Assembly (NCBI RefSeq): GCF_000344615.1 | Contig: NZ_KB467824.1 | Span: 2,359,747 to 2,423,746 of the forward strand | DNA length: 64,000 bases | Reading direction: 5' to 3' | From: Janthinobacterium sp. CG3 | Lineage (GTDB): Bacteria; Pseudomonadota; Gammaproteobacteria; Burkholderiales; Burkholderiaceae_D | Part shown: piece by piece, positions 26,293-38,344 of the stretch | Position numbering within the stretch: the first letter of the stretch is position 1 | Layout of the letters: every line of letters starts with the position of its first letter | The notes under the pieces: generated by a model | The model's database searches: none | What the model was told of the DNA's origin: nothing | The model's input: the letters and a program-made list of their open reading frames with translations, nothing else | Made by a program: the position numbers and the translations under genes

Positions 26293-26966
26293 TCCCCCCT
26301 TAGCAGTTGTTTGATCCGATCGAACAGCATGGGCGCCGCCTCGGCGTTGCCGAGCCGCTTGCCGCGCTGATTGAAGCGCGCCGGTTGGCCGCACGGCACG
26401 CCGTCGCGGTACAGCAGCTCCTCCATCAGCGCGCCGTTGGGCCAGTAGCGCCGCACCGGGCCGCACAGCAGATTGGCGCGGTAGGTACAGCGCTGCACCA
26501 CTGCGCCCTGGGCGTCGTGATCGACCGATTCGCCGTCCAGCAGGCCGTCCCGGTAATGGGCGCTGCGCACCTGGCGGCCCTCGTGATAAAAGGCGGCCGG
26601 CCCTTCCAGCTTGCCGTCCGCGAGCGGTAGCCGCGCCGTCATCTGGCCGGCTTCGTCGAACGACAGCGACGGGCCGTTGGCCACGCCATCGGCCATGCTT
26701 TGCGCAGCCACCCGGCGTCCATTGACGAAGGTCTCCATCAAACCGTGCGCGACCCCGTGCCGATACACGCTGCGCTGCACCAGCGCGCCGTCGGGGCCAT
26801 ACACCGCCATGGCGCCATGCAGCTTGCCGTCCTCGAAATGCGCGGTCATGGCCGGCAAGCCTGTAGCGCCGAACTGTTCCAGCGGGCCATGCAGCGCGCC
26901 GCCGGCCATTCCACAGCGCAGCAGCAGCTGGCCCTTGTCGTCGTGTTCTTCGATGGTCGTCGTCAT
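26289..26966 (-). CDS. YwqK / MORN-repeat family protein
   Basis: The protein has 225 residues built from short repeats of the MORN-like type (G-x-L-x-G-P, Y-x-D/H-G): 'GGALHGPLEQFG', 'DGKLHGAMAVYGPDG', 'DGKLEGPAAFYHEG', 'DGLLDGESVDHD' and 'YRANLLCGPVRRYWPNG'. Such proteins are annotated as YwqK-family antitoxins in toxin loci, and MORN-like proteins also accompany PAAR genes in T6SS loci. It starts right after the vgrG stop (26967) and overlaps the PAAR-like gene by four bases. It is probably an adaptor or immunity-type protein of the spike. Confidence 0.8.
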   Translation of the reverse strand: MTTTIEEHDDKGQLLLRCGMAGGALHGPLEQFGATGLPAMTAHFEDGKLHGAMAVYGPDGALVQRSVYRHGVAHGLMETFVNGRRVAAQSMADGVANGPSLSFDEAGQMTARLPLADGKLEGPAAFYHEGRQVRSAHYRDGLLDGESVDHDAQGAVVQRCTYRANLLCGPVRRYWPNGALMEELLYRDGVPCGQPARFNQRGKRLGNAEAAPMLFDRIKQLLRGE

Positions 26967-28999
26967 CTAGTTCACCTTTGTCAGCGCGCCCTTGAGCGTC
27001 AGGTTGGCGCCCGCTTCCACCGTGTGCGCGGCGTCGGCCTTGCTATTGATGATGGGCGCCTTGCTCTCGATCTTGAGGCCCGCGCTGTGCAGCAGCGCCT
27101 TGCCGGCCTTGCTGCTCAGGTCAGTGCCCGCTTCGCAGGTCAGCGCGGTGCCGGCCTTGTTAATCAGCTCAGTGCCGGCCTTGTTGGTCAGCGCCTTGCC
27201 CGCGTCGTTGGTCAGCGTCTCGCCGGCCTTGGCCAACAGCGCCTTGGCCGCCTCCAGCGACAGCGCGTCCTGCGTGACGATCTTGATGGCGCCCTTGACG
27301 GTGATGGTCAAGCTGCCGTCGACGGTGAGCGCATAGTCGCCCTTGACCGTGTGCGTGAACTTGGCTTCGTTGGCATGGGTTTCGTCCCCCTTGACGGAGA
27401 CGGCGCGGGTGCCGGCCACGGTGTGGATCTCCTTGCCCTTTTTGAGTTCCAGCGTGCGGTCGCCTTCTTCCAGGGTATGCAGCTCGGCGCCTTTCTTGAG
27501 CGTGGTGGTGAGGGCGTCTTCAATCTCGACCAGCATGTCCTTCTGCGCGTGCAGGTACAGCTGCTCGGCGTCTTTTTTATCCTCGAAGCGCAGTTCATTG
27601 CCGGCCGTGCCCTGCTTGGATGAACGCGTACGCAGGATCGACTGGGTCTGATTGGCCGGCAGTTCGGCCGGCGTCGTGTTGTTGCCGTTGTAGACGCTAC
27701 CGGTGACGAGCGGCCGGTCCGGGTCGCCGTTGAGGTAGCTGATGACAACCTCGTGGCCCACGCGCGGCAGGAACAGCGCGCCGAAGCCCTTGCCGGCGGA
27801 CGCCTGGGCCACGCGTATCCACGGCGCCCGTTCATGGTCGTTGGCGCCCCGGTCCCACGCAAAATGCACCTTGATACGGCCGTGCCGGTCGGTCCAGATT
27901 TCCTCGCCCGCCGGCCCTACCACCATCGCCGTTTCGCAGCCGCCCGCGCGCGGGCGCGGGGTCTGCGCCACTGGACGGAACGGCACGGCTGCGGGAAACG
28001 CCTCGAAGGTATTCGCATAACTGTCGGCGCGCGCGCTATGGCGCACGCGGCGCAGCACGAAGGCCGCGTTCAGCGCCGGCACGAAGTGGCCGGACAGCGT
28101 GAATCGCGTGCCGGCGGCGAAGGCGTGGCAGTAGCTGTCGCCATGCAGCAGCCGCGCGCCCGCCTGGCCGGCCTCCACCCGGAGCTGGGCCAGCGCCTTG
28201 GCCGCATCGAGCGTCGGCTGGCCGCTGGCGAATTCATAGATGGCGCCCTTGCCTGCGGTCCCTGCGAAATTGCCTTCGAGCGAGGTGTCGGGCGTGCGGA
28301 AGTCGTAGTCGCTCACCGTCGCCTTCTGCAGCGCGATGCGGTGCTCATGGGCGAAGCGCGTGACCGTGTCGGCCGGTTTGGTCAGGCCGGTGCCCGGCCA
28401 GAAGCGGATCTCGGCGCCGCCGTCGCAGTCGGCGAAGTGCGCCGGCGCATCGGCCAGCACCATGCGGTGGCCCCCGGCGCTGAAGGTGAAGTAGTAAACG
28501 ATGCCGGCCTGCTCCATGAGCCGCGAGACGAAGTCGAAGGCGCTTTCGTCGTACTGCACGCAATAGTCGCGCTTGGGATAAACGCCTGCCAGTTTTGAGT
28601 CAAAGGAAATGCCAAACAAGGTCAGCACATCGCCCACAATCGCGTCCACGCTCTGGTTCGAAAAGACCTTGCGGTCGCGCGACAGGGTCAACAGCCATAG
28701 CGCGGGGACCAGCTCGGCCTCGTAGACGGCGAAGTCCTTGTCCTGTCCCGTCTGGGCGAAGCGCGCCACCATTCCGCCGACGTGGCGTGGGGCCGCGCCC
28801 GGGACGCTGATCGTCACCGTCATATTTTTCCCGACCACCGCCTCCGCGCTGAGCGACGTGCTGCCCGAGCGCATGTGCAGACTGAACTTGAACAACTCGG
28901 ACAAGCCCTCGCTGCCCTCCATGCTGTCGAGCAGCAGGTCGTCGGCGCCCAGCGGGGAGCTGAGCCGCAACATGCCGCCAGCCTGTTTGAAGTTATCCT

Positions 29000-29003
<4 letters not shown>
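26967..29003 (-). CDS. vgrG: Type VI secretion tip protein VgrG
   Basis: The protein has 678 residues. The N-terminal gp27/gp44-like part is at about 1-370 ('YCVQYDESAFDFVSRLMEQA'), the gp5 OB-fold at about 375-470 ('WIRVAQASAGKGFGALFLPR', 'GDPDRPLVTGSVYNG') and a beta-helix C-terminus follows. The last 130 residues are short repeats around 'NKAGTELINKAGTALTCEAG', typical of the needle-like gp5 repeat. There is no DUF2345 domain and no appended toxin domain, in contrast to the VgrG at the left edge. It overlaps tssH by four bases. Confidence 0.95.
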
Positions 29004-31622
<2,619 letters not shown>

Positions 31623-31639
<17 letters not shown>

Positions 31640-32642
31640 CAGCTCCGGTCAGTGGTGGTTGGGCGCGCAGGTCGAAGCGCGGTTGTTGGTACGCTTGTGC
31701 GCTGCCGGCGCCGCTGCACAGCCAGGCGCTTTGCCCCAGGCGCGGCGCCAGCGCCTGCGCCCCGCCGAGACGGCTGGCCGGTTGCACGGCCAACGCCGGT
31801 TGCAGGCTTACGCTGATGTCTTGTTGCAGATGGCGGGCCACCAGCCAGCCAAGCAGGCCATATTGGTCGCCCGACGGCAGCAGCGCGGCAAACTGCGCAG
31901 GCGCCAATGGCGCTGTCGTGAGCGCCATCGCCGCCGACTGGTCCCAGGCGCGCGCGCCGAGACTGGCGCCCATGCCCAGCTGCTGCTTGCCCAGGCGGGC
32001 ATGGTCGCGCGGGGCCAGCGCGTGCCAGCGGCCGACCATCTGCCGTCCGGCAAAGGCGACACCGATGCGGTCGCGCAGCAGCGCCAGCAAGGTCGCCATG
32101 GAGCGCGGCGCGGCGCTTTGCAGCGCGGCGTGGCGCAGCCAGGCCTGTTCGCCATCCGGTCCGCGCGCGCCTTCGCCACGACCCAGTCCCGACAACGCGT
32201 CCAGGGCCCGCACCAGCGGAGCGCTTTCCCGCGCGTGCGGGCGCAGGGCCAGATGCCGCTTGCAGCGGCTGCGGTACCAGAAGCCGATCAGGCGCTGATT
32301 GAAGATGTCGAGAAAATCGAGCCCCGCATAGTCGCGCTGGCGGCGCTGCTCCAGCAGCATTTCGGTGAACGGCGTGGCGATCGGGCCATGCCCGCCCGCC
32401 AGTGTCAATGCGGCGGTGCGCAGCATCAAGGGTGGACCCGGCCGGGCGCTGTCGCCCAGGCTGGCAATGTCGCTCGCCGGGAAGGCGAAGTCGGTCTGGC
32501 CTGCCAGTCGCACCGCTTCATCGATACCCTGCCCGGTGCCGACCGGCGCACGCGATGGTTCGCTGCGTTCGAGCAGGCTGATGGCCTGGAACAGGTTGAA
32601 CTCGTGCGGCGCGCGGCGCAGCTGGGCGATCAGATCAGGCAT
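31623..32642 (-). CDS. tssG: Type VI secretion baseplate protein TssG
   Basis: The start at 32642 (MPDLIAQLRRAPHEFNLFQA) overlaps tssF by 13 bases; the frame is open upstream only as shadow. The protein has 339 residues with the TssG signatures 'FNLFQAISLLER', 'GPIATPFTEMLLEQRRQRD', 'FLDIFNQRLIGFWYRSR' and 'LLALLRDRIGVAFAGRQMVG'. TssG bridges TssF and TssK in the baseplate wedge. Confidence 0.94.
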
Positions 32643-34384
32643 TGTCGCCCCACCATGGCTGGCCATTGCTTCCACAGTTCGCCACGCCGCACGACGGACA
32701 GGCGCACGAAGGAATTGGCGGTGGTGTACAGCGCGAAAAAGCGGGCCAGCACCGCGGCCAGCACCAGCGGCGACGATCCGGCGAAGGCGTCCGCATCGAA
32801 TTCGAGTTCGATGTCGGTGCCGCGGCAGTGGCCACGCCAGGTGTCGCCGCCAATGCGCGCCATGGCGCCGCTTGCGTGCAGGCGCTCGATGCCGCGTATC
32901 TGGACCTGGTCGCGCGCGCTGCCGCCGGCGAACAGCATCAGCATCCGCCGCAAGGTCGGTACGCTGGCGCCGCCGTGGACCAGCGAGTGGTGGTTCAGGC
33001 GCATCAGCGACACCAGCGACCACAGCGCCTTGGTGGCGGCGGCCGGCGCGCGCTGGGCGCTTGGCGGGTACAACGCGCGAATGACGGTGGAAGCGGCAAT
33101 GCCGTCGCCGTAGAAGCGGGTGCCCGGCTCGATCTGGTCGGCCAACTGGCGGTTGGTGCAAAGCAGTTGGGCGTACATCACCTGCTCCGGCAAGGCGGCG
33201 CGCACATTGCCGCCTTCGATAAAGCTGAGATACACGTCGGTGCCGTTGATGCCCTTGCGCAGGCTGGTTTCGCGGCGCATGGTCCAACTCATTGGCGCGC
33301 CCTCGCCATCCACATCGGCGTCGGCGAAGGCGTTGGGAATCTGCACGCTGCGCTCGGCTTGGGGATCGGACGCGGTCACCGATACGATCGAGTGCACCTC
33401 CATGACGGCGTCGCGGCGGCGGTCGGGCACCAGCAGGTATTCGTAATGGCGGCGGTTGAAGGCGATCGGCTCGCTGGTGACGGGGAACAGGTTCACCGCC
33501 GGCACGCAGTTGAGCAGCACATTGTCATGCGTTAGCAGCGACAGCACTGGCGCGCTGTGGGTGAAGATAAGGCGCACCGAAAAACGGCTACCGTTGCCCA
33601 GGCGCCCACGCAGGCCGCTCAGGTCGAAGAACTGGAATTTGCGGGGGAAGGCGAAGTATTCCTGCACCAGGCCGTAGGCGGGGTGGGCATGACCGGGCTT
33701 GCACAACATCGCCTCGTCTTCGCCGAAGCCGACTTCCGTCAACTGGCGGGGCGACAGGCGATGCACACCACTATCCCCAAGCAGCTCAACGCGCTCCAGG
33801 GCACTGAGAAGCATCTCGTGCAAAGGCATCGTCGTCATCAGGTCTCCGGCCAGGTGCAGGGACAAGGTGTCCAACTCCAGCTCGGCGACATCGACGCCGG
33901 CGTCGGCTTGGAAGTCCAGGCGCAGCGTGCGCGGGTCGTCCTGCGCGATGTTCGCCACGCGCAGCGGCCACAAGGTCGTGTCCCACGCCACCTGGAATCG
34001 GCACTGTTCGCCGCTAGCGGCGCTGGCCGACAGCATGGTCCCGCGCCGCACCGGCATGCCGGCCGTGACCTTGCCTTCGGTGGGGTCAAGCGCCATCTGC
34101 ACCACGGTCATGGCGGGTACCGGCTGCGTCAGATTGGGACACAGATTGTCGAGCATGGCGCCGGCCACGGCGGGTTGATCGCGATCCAGATCACGGTGCA
34201 GGCGGGCAGTGACAAAGGCCACCGACTCGATCATGTGCTCGGTATGCGGATCGGCGGTCTCGGCGCCCGTCAACATCAGGTGACGCGCGACTTTCGGATA
34301 GCGCGCGGCGAAATCCGCCGACTGCGTGCGCAGATAGCTTAATTCGCGGCGGTAGTATTCGAGCAGGTCGTCCTGGCTGTTCAT
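32630..34384 (-). CDS. tssF: Type VI secretion baseplate protein TssF
   Basis: The start at 34384 (MNSQDDLLEYYRRELSYLRT) matches the conserved TssF N-terminus; the 28-codon extension to 34468 overlaps tssE and is rejected. The protein has 584 residues. Family landmarks include 'FAARYPKVARHL', 'DPHTEHMIESVAFVTARLHR', 'YFAFPRKFQFFDLSGL' and 'FFALYTTANSFVRLSVV'. TssF is the main wedge subunit of the baseplate. Confidence 0.95.
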   Translation of the reverse strand: MNSQDDLLEYYRRELSYLRTQSADFAARYPKVARHLMLTGAETADPHTEHMIESVAFVTARLHRDLDRDQPAVAGAMLDNLCPNLTQPVPAMTVVQMALDPTEGKVTAGMPVRRGTMLSASAASGEQCRFQVAWDTTLWPLRVANIAQDDPRTLRLDFQADAGVDVAELELDTLSLHLAGDLMTTMPLHEMLLSALERVELLGDSGVHRLSPRQLTEVGFGEDEAMLCKPGHAHPAYGLVQEYFAFPRKFQFFDLSGLRGRLGNGSRFSVRLIFTHSAPVLSLLTHDNVLLNCVPAVNLFPVTSEPIAFNRRHYEYLLVPDRRRDAVMEVHSIVSVTASDPQAERSVQIPNAFADADVDGEGAPMSWTMRRETSLRKGINGTDVYLSFIEGGNVRAALPEQVMYAQLLCTNRQLADQIEPGTRFYGDGIAASTVIRALYPPSAQRAPAAATKALWSLVSLMRLNHHSLVHGGASVPTLRRMLMLFAGGSARDQVQIRGIERLHASGAMARIGGDTWRGHCRGTDIELEFDADAFAGSSPLVLAAVLARFFALYTTANSFVRLSVVRRGELWKQWPAMVGRQCLI

Positions 34385-34400
34385 GGTCACGTCCCCGTCC

Positions 34401-34856
34401 TTACGCGGCCGCAGCCAGTTGCGCCGTACCGTCGTTGAGGAGCACGTGAAAATACACGCGGCACACATGCCAACCGAGGGCGACGGCGGCGTCGATATTG
34501 ATGCGCGCCGCCGCCGGATGGTCGTCGTCGTGCGTGATATGCACGTGCACCTGCGACAGGCGCGGTTCGTACAGCGCGATGGCCCGCGCTACCACCAGCT
34601 CCCAGCGCGCGATGTCCGCCGCCGATTGCGGCGACAGTCCCAGCGTATCGGGCAGGCCGTAGTGCAGCGCCGTTGGCGAGTCGCTCAAGAACTGCTCAAT
34701 GGTCAGGCCATTGCGCACATTGAACAAACGGACCATGTCTTGACGCAGCGAGTGCTGCAGGCCGCCTGGATCGGGCGACTCGTCATCCGTTGCCAGCAGC
34801 TTGCCGCAGAGGCGGTCGAACATTGGTATCGGTGCGCTGGCTGGCATTGCGTTCAT
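34401..34856 (-). CDS. tssE: Type VI secretion baseplate protein TssE (gp25 family)
   Basis: The ATG at 34856 has AGGGTGAT upstream; the frame is open to 35057 through the promoter element and is rejected. The protein has 151 residues of gp25/lysozyme-like wedge type: 'FDRLCGKLLATDD', 'DMVRLFNVRNGL', 'LHYGLPDTLGL', 'AIALYEPRLSQVHVHI'. It is the first gene of the long minus-strand unit. A 57-bp element shared with tssB lies 66 bases before the start. Confidence 0.92.
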   Translation of the reverse strand: MNAMPASAPIPMFDRLCGKLLATDDESPDPGGLQHSLRQDMVRLFNVRNGLTIEQFLSDSPTALHYGLPDTLGLSPQSAADIARWELVVARAIALYEPRLSQVHVHITHDDDHPAAARINIDAAVALGWHVCRVYFHVLLNDGTAQLAAAA

Positions 34857-34921
34857 GGGATCACCCTGACCAAGGTTGCTTGCAGTGGAAACAACGCGCA
34901 TCGCAGAGCTCGCGCTTCGTG

Positions 34922-34978
34922 AATCGGGTAGTTCGAAGTCAATGGTAGGCGGCCGTTCGCGCGTAACACTAGTAACAA
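34922..34978 (-). promoter_or_regulatory. T6SS regulatory element upstream of tssE (copy A)
   Basis: This 57-base block aligns without gaps to 38983-39039 upstream of tssB, with 45 of 57 positions identical by hand count. Read on the minus strand it begins TTGTTAC, has a second GTTAC nine bases on, then CCTACCAT, and ends CGAACTACCCGATT. The paired GTTAC half-sites suggest a dimeric wHTH activator site. TACCAT could serve as a weak -10. Conserved blocks are separated by divergent spacers of the same length, as expected of binding sites under selection. Confidence 0.7.
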
Positions 34979-35221
34979 GTGCGTATCTGATCGTTGTGAG
35001 TGTGGACGCAAGGACGTGCGCGTGAAAAAGGGGCTGTCCAGAAGCGACGATGGTCAATGAAGATCGTCATCTTCATTGGCCATCAAACTTCAGTCTCACA
35101 GATCATGCTTGCGCAACCAAAACCCAGTCGGATGAATCTACAAGTGGGAGAATTAAAATAACGCTATTTCTAATTTACCCCGAATGGAAAATACAAATCC
35201 CGGCGCACAGCGGCAATCCGA
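34979..35221. other. Gene-free interval between the tssE element and the unknown ORF
   Basis: No ORF with family features and no strong terminator hairpin were seen. GC is lower than in the flanking T6SS genes. A 61-codon plus-strand frame at 35050 has no recognisable ribosome binding site or motif. Confidence 0.4.
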
Positions 35222-36073
35222 TCATCGTCCATTAAAATATTTATTAGCCACGCCCGCGCCAATCTGGATTCCAGCAGAGATTAACCTGGCTCGCCCGGCG
35301 CCTGACGGACGTATAGCCGGTCTCATAACAAATGCAGACGCTCCAGGAATTGAATGCACATTTCCCAGCCCAGCTAGGGAAGATCTTGCAATCCCCTGTT
35401 CCCAAGCCTGCGCCGCGTAGCTCGCCCCGTTCGAACCGTGGTGCACAACACTGTTAAAATTAAATTCCGAACGTTGGGAACTTTGCCCAATCTGACTACT
35501 TGATGACGAAGCGGCAGCGGAAGCAGAATTCGAATTGTAGGGCGCATAATTGGGCCACGAAGCGGCAGCGGAGGCACAATTCGCATTGTACGGCGCATGA
35601 TTGGACGCCGATCCGGACTGCGGTGCGGGAGATACCAGCACTCTTTTATTCCGGATAAATATCCCGAACGTATTTTGGGCATCTAAATGACATATATAAA
35701 CTTCGTTGCTATTCAATATCCGGATTGCGTTGGAACGATCTTCCGGTGAGAGCGCCTCGTTGCCTAGCTGCAGCCATTGTTCCAGTTCCGCAATGTCTAG
35801 CAATCGGACCCTGCTGCCATCAAGACCAGGTCGTTGCCTGCCATTAATAAATGCTTTTTCAATAAAAATCATCACTCGTCTCCCCAAGGAATAAATCACT
35901 GCTCGACAACTTCTGCCGTTCCGCCATTCCGACATCTTGGCCAAGAAATGTCCAAATGGTGAAACTGTCCCTACACTCTGCGTCTCCACGTCCGAAATAG
36001 GTGTTTCCGAAGGCGCTTTTAGCTGCGAAGAAAAATTAATCAATAATTCCTTAGCCTGAGGCTCCGGTTGCAA
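35222..36073 (-). CDS. Unknown protein downstream of hcp, candidate T6SS effector
   Basis: The open frame has 283 residues and begins at a TTG at 36073 directly after an in-frame stop, so the true start is uncertain. I do not recognise the family. About 1-130 looks like a folded alpha/beta domain (RAVIYSLGRRVMIFIEKAFI, VRLLDIAELEQWLQLGNEAL). About 150-190 is a low-complexity linker with a 17-residue tandem repeat (APYNANCASAAASWPNY type). About 200-283 is Gly/Ala/Ser-rich and ends in VANKYFNGR. GC is clearly lower than in the core genes. It lies between hcp and tssE, a usual cargo position. A relic of an Hcp C-terminus just upstream, one frame off, raises the possibility that it was once part of an Hcp-fusion protein. 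Confidence 0.55.
   Translation of the reverse strand: MQPEPQAKELLINFSSQLKAPSETPISDVETQSVGTVSPFGHFLAKMSEWRNGRSCRAVIYSLGRRVMIFIEKAFINGRQRPGLDGSRVRLLDIAELEQWLQLGNEALSPEDRSNAIRILNSNEVYICHLDAQNTFGIFIRNKRVLVSPAPQSGSASNHAPYNANCASAAASWPNYAPYNSNSASAAASSSSSQIGQSSQRSEFNFNSVVHHGSNGASYAAQAWEQGIARSSLAGLGNVHSIPGASAFVMRPAIRPSGAGRARLISAGIQIGAGVANKYFNGR
35506..35607 (-). repeat. Two tandem 51-bp copies inside the unknown ORF
   Basis: Copies at 35506-35556 and 35557-35607 both begin ACGAAGCGGCAGCGGA and contain the same AATTCG-AATTG and GGCGCAT blocks with a handful of substitutions. The unit is a multiple of three and encodes a 17-residue Ala/Ser/Asn/Tyr-rich repeat, so length change would keep the frame. Confidence 0.75.
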
Positions 36074-36089
36074 GCATCAACATTTGACC

Positions 36090-36150
36090 AATCTGCCTTC
36101 AAGGTTTCACGGTTCCAATTCCACATTGCAGCGCCTTTGGCTGAGCGTCC
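36090..36150 (-). pseudogene. Relic of an Hcp C-terminus
   Basis: On the minus strand this stretch reads AMWNWNRETLKAD, close to the end of the neighbouring Hcp (GTWNWNLGTMKAD). The nucleotides also match around GTGGAATTGGAAC. Upstream of it the frame is interrupted by stops. It lies about 85 bases beyond the hcp stop and just before the unknown ORF, consistent with a duplicated or recombined hcp 3' end. Confidence 0.6.
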
Positions 36151-36233
36151 GTACTACTAACCTTCTAGCTAGAAAAGTCACTCTTCCCCCTATGAGGAAC
36201 CATGACTTTACTTTCTAGAAAGTTAGTACTGAC

Positions 36234-36719
36234 TCAGTCAGCTTTCATGGTCCCCAAGTTCCAATTCCACGTGCCTGTGCCTTTTTTGGTCGAATCGGCA
36301 TTCTGCTGCGCGAACACCGCGCCAATTTTTGTAAAATTGAGCGAAAACGAATCGTTAGGAATGCCCCCACCGCCTCCGCAACTCATTTGCGACACCATCG
36401 CATTGTCCATCGTGTAGGTCATGAAATTCATGTACACGCCGTTCTCGACGCGGCCAATGCTCAGCTTCGCAGGACCGATCTTGCTGCCTTGCGTGCAGGC
36501 CTTGAACAATTCGGTGGTGCACAAGTCTGACGATTTTGAGAACGACATTTCCGACAACACAGGCCGACCCAACGTGCGTTCGGTATTGGCCGAATCGCTG
36601 CCCATCGGCAGGTAGGCGTTATGCGAAAACGAACTGACAATGATCTTGTCCGCATAGCCGTCGATGGTGCAATTGCCCTTGTATTTATCACCCAGATCCA
36701 AAATAAGAACGTCTGACAT
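36234..36719 (-). CDS. hcp: Type VI secretion tube protein Hcp (TssD)
   Basis: I chose the ATG at 36719 because GGAG lies six bases upstream; an ATG at 36731 overlaps that site. The protein has 161 residues of the Hcp1 fold, with 'DVLILDLGDKYKGNCTIDGY', 'IIVSSFSHNAYLP', 'LSEMSFSKSSDLCTTELF' and 'NFTKIGAVFAQQ'. Hcp hexamers stack into the inner tube and are secreted. It sits 90 bases beyond tssC behind a strong hairpin, so it may be transcribed separately as well as by read-through. Confidence 0.95.
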   Translation of the reverse strand: MSDVLILDLGDKYKGNCTIDGYADKIIVSSFSHNAYLPMGSDSANTERTLGRPVLSEMSFSKSSDLCTTELFKACTQGSKIGPAKLSIGRVENGVYMNFMTYTMDNAMVSQMSCGGGGGIPNDSFSLNFTKIGAVFAQQNADSTKKGTGTWNWNLGTMKAD

Positions 36720-36780
36720 TTTGTGCTCCATGTAAAGTAGGCCGGTGCTGTTATGGACAGCGCCACGCTAATGAAAACAA

Positions 36781-36807
36781 GGTGTGCGGGCACCAAGCCC
36801 GCACACC
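36781..36807 (-). terminator. Intrinsic terminator between tssC and hcp
   Basis: This is a perfect 11-bp hairpin, GGTGTGCGGGC / GCCCGCACACC, with a five-base loop. On the minus strand it is followed by TTGTTTTC. It begins two bases after the tssC stop. It would end or attenuate the tssBC transcript before hcp. Confidence 0.8.
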
Positions 36808-36809
36808 GA

Positions 36810-38303
36810 TTACGCGGCAACCGCCGCAGGCAACTCCGCCACCAAGCGTATCGAGGTGGTCAACTCTTCCATCTGAAAGTGCGGCTTCAGGAAAACGACA
36901 GCCGAATAGGCGCCCGGCTTGCCCGGCAGGTCAGTGACGTCAACCCGCCCCTCCGACAACGGAAAGCGCGCTTTTTCACCCTGCGAAGCATTTGCGCTCA
37001 GCAGGACGTAGTCGGCCAGCCAGTTGTTGAGATAGTTCTCCACGCTCTGGCGGCTCTGGAAACTGCCGATCTTGTCGCGCATGATCACCTTGATATAGTG
37101 AGCAAAACGCGACGCGGCCAGCACATACGGCAGCCGCGACGACAGCGCTGCGTTGGCGTTGGCCGCATCCAGGTTGTACAACTTGGGCTTATTGACCGAC
37201 TGGCCGCCGAAAAACGCCGCCACATCCGAGCCCTTGGAATTGACCACGGCAATAAAGCCCAGATCGTTCAACTCCTTCTCGCGCCGGTCGGTGATGAACA
37301 CCTCGGTCGGGCATTTGAGCGCGATGTCGCCCTCGTCCGTCTTGAAGGTGTGCGCCGTCATGCCGGTGATCTTGCCACCGCCTTCGACGCCGCGAATGGC
37401 CGTGGTCCAGCTATGCTTGGCGAAGGAATCGGTGATGCGCAGGCCCAGCTGATAGACGGAATTAGCCCACAGGTATTTGCTGTGGTCCTTGCCGTTGACA
37501 TCTTCCTCGAACGCGAACGAGTCCACCGGGATGGTCTTGGCGCCATACGGCAAACGGGCGGCATAGCGCGGCAGCACCAACGCCACGTAGCGCGAGTCTT
37601 CCGACTCGCGAAAACCGCGCCACGAGGTCAGTTCGGCGCTCTCGAAGATCTTTGACATATCGCGCGGTACGCCCAGCTCGGTGAACGAGTTCATATCAAA
37701 CAGCGAAGGGGCGGCGGCGGCGATGAACGGCGCGTGCGCGGCGGCCGCCACTTTCGACAGGCGTTCGATCAAGGCCATGTCCTGCGGATGGCGGCCGAAG
37801 TAGTAATCGCCGATGAACAGCGAATATGGGTGCCCGCCATAGGTGCCGTACTCTTCCTCGTAAATTTTCTTGAACAGCACGCTCATGTCGTGATCGACGG
37901 CGCCTTCGAGGTCTTTCAACAGCTCTTTCTTGGACACGTTCAGCAAGCGCAGCTTCAGCTTGGTGCTCGTTTCGGTGCCGAACACCATGTCGCGCAGGCC
38001 GCGCCACGATGCTTCCAGCGTCTGGAAACGTTCATCGTGCATGATGGCGTTGACCTGGTCGCTCAGGATCTTGTCGATCTGGGCGACGCGTTCATTGATC
38101 ATCGTCACGATGCCCTTGTCCGGTGCCGCCTTCATGCCCTCGTCAAGCACCTGGGTGGCAAACTGCCCCAGCAGTTTGCGTGCATACACGTTCTGCGAAG
38201 GGTCGACCGCCATTTTGCCTTCCTGGACGATACGATCCAACAGGCTCATTTCCACTACGGCGGCATTGCCGGCGCCGCTTTCAACCGTTTGAGTGCTGGC
38301 CAT
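36810..38303 (-). CDS. tssC: Type VI secretion sheath large subunit TssC (VipB)
   Basis: The protein has 497 residues with the EvpB/VipB signatures 'SLLDRIVQEGKMAVD', 'FQTLEASWRGLRDMVF', 'YGTYGGHPYSLFIGDYYFGR', 'SWRGFRESEDSRYVALVLPR' and the C-terminal 'LSEGRVDVTDLPGKPGAYSA'. Together with TssB it builds the contractile sheath around the Hcp tube. It follows tssB by 41 bases and ends at the terminator hairpin. Confidence 0.97.
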   Translation of the reverse strand: MASTQTVESGAGNAAVVEMSLLDRIVQEGKMAVDPSQNVYARKLLGQFATQVLDEGMKAAPDKGIVTMINERVAQIDKILSDQVNAIMHDERFQTLEASWRGLRDMVFGTETSTKLKLRLLNVSKKELLKDLEGAVDHDMSVLFKKIYEEEYGTYGGHPYSLFIGDYYFGRHPQDMALIERLSKVAAAAHAPFIAAAAPSLFDMNSFTELGVPRDMSKIFESAELTSWRGFRESEDSRYVALVLPRYAARLPYGAKTIPVDSFAFEEDVNGKDHSKYLWANSVYQLGLRITDSFAKHSWTTAIRGVEGGGKITGMTAHTFKTDEGDIALKCPTEVFITDRREKELNDLGFIAVVNSKGSDVAAFFGGQSVNKPKLYNLDAANANAALSSRLPYVLAASRFAHYIKVIMRDKIGSFQSRQSVENYLNNWLADYVLLSANASQGEKARFPLSEGRVDVTDLPGKPGAYSAVVFLKPHFQMEELTTSIRLVAELPAAVAA

Positions 38304-38344
38304 AATTGAACTCTCTTCAAATGTTGGAATACATCAAGGCGCGA

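Noticed and set aside
26967..27360. Repeated AAGGCCGGC-type units as a DNA repeat array
   Set aside because: They encode the gp5-type beta-helix repeats of VgrG and are coding, not an independent element.
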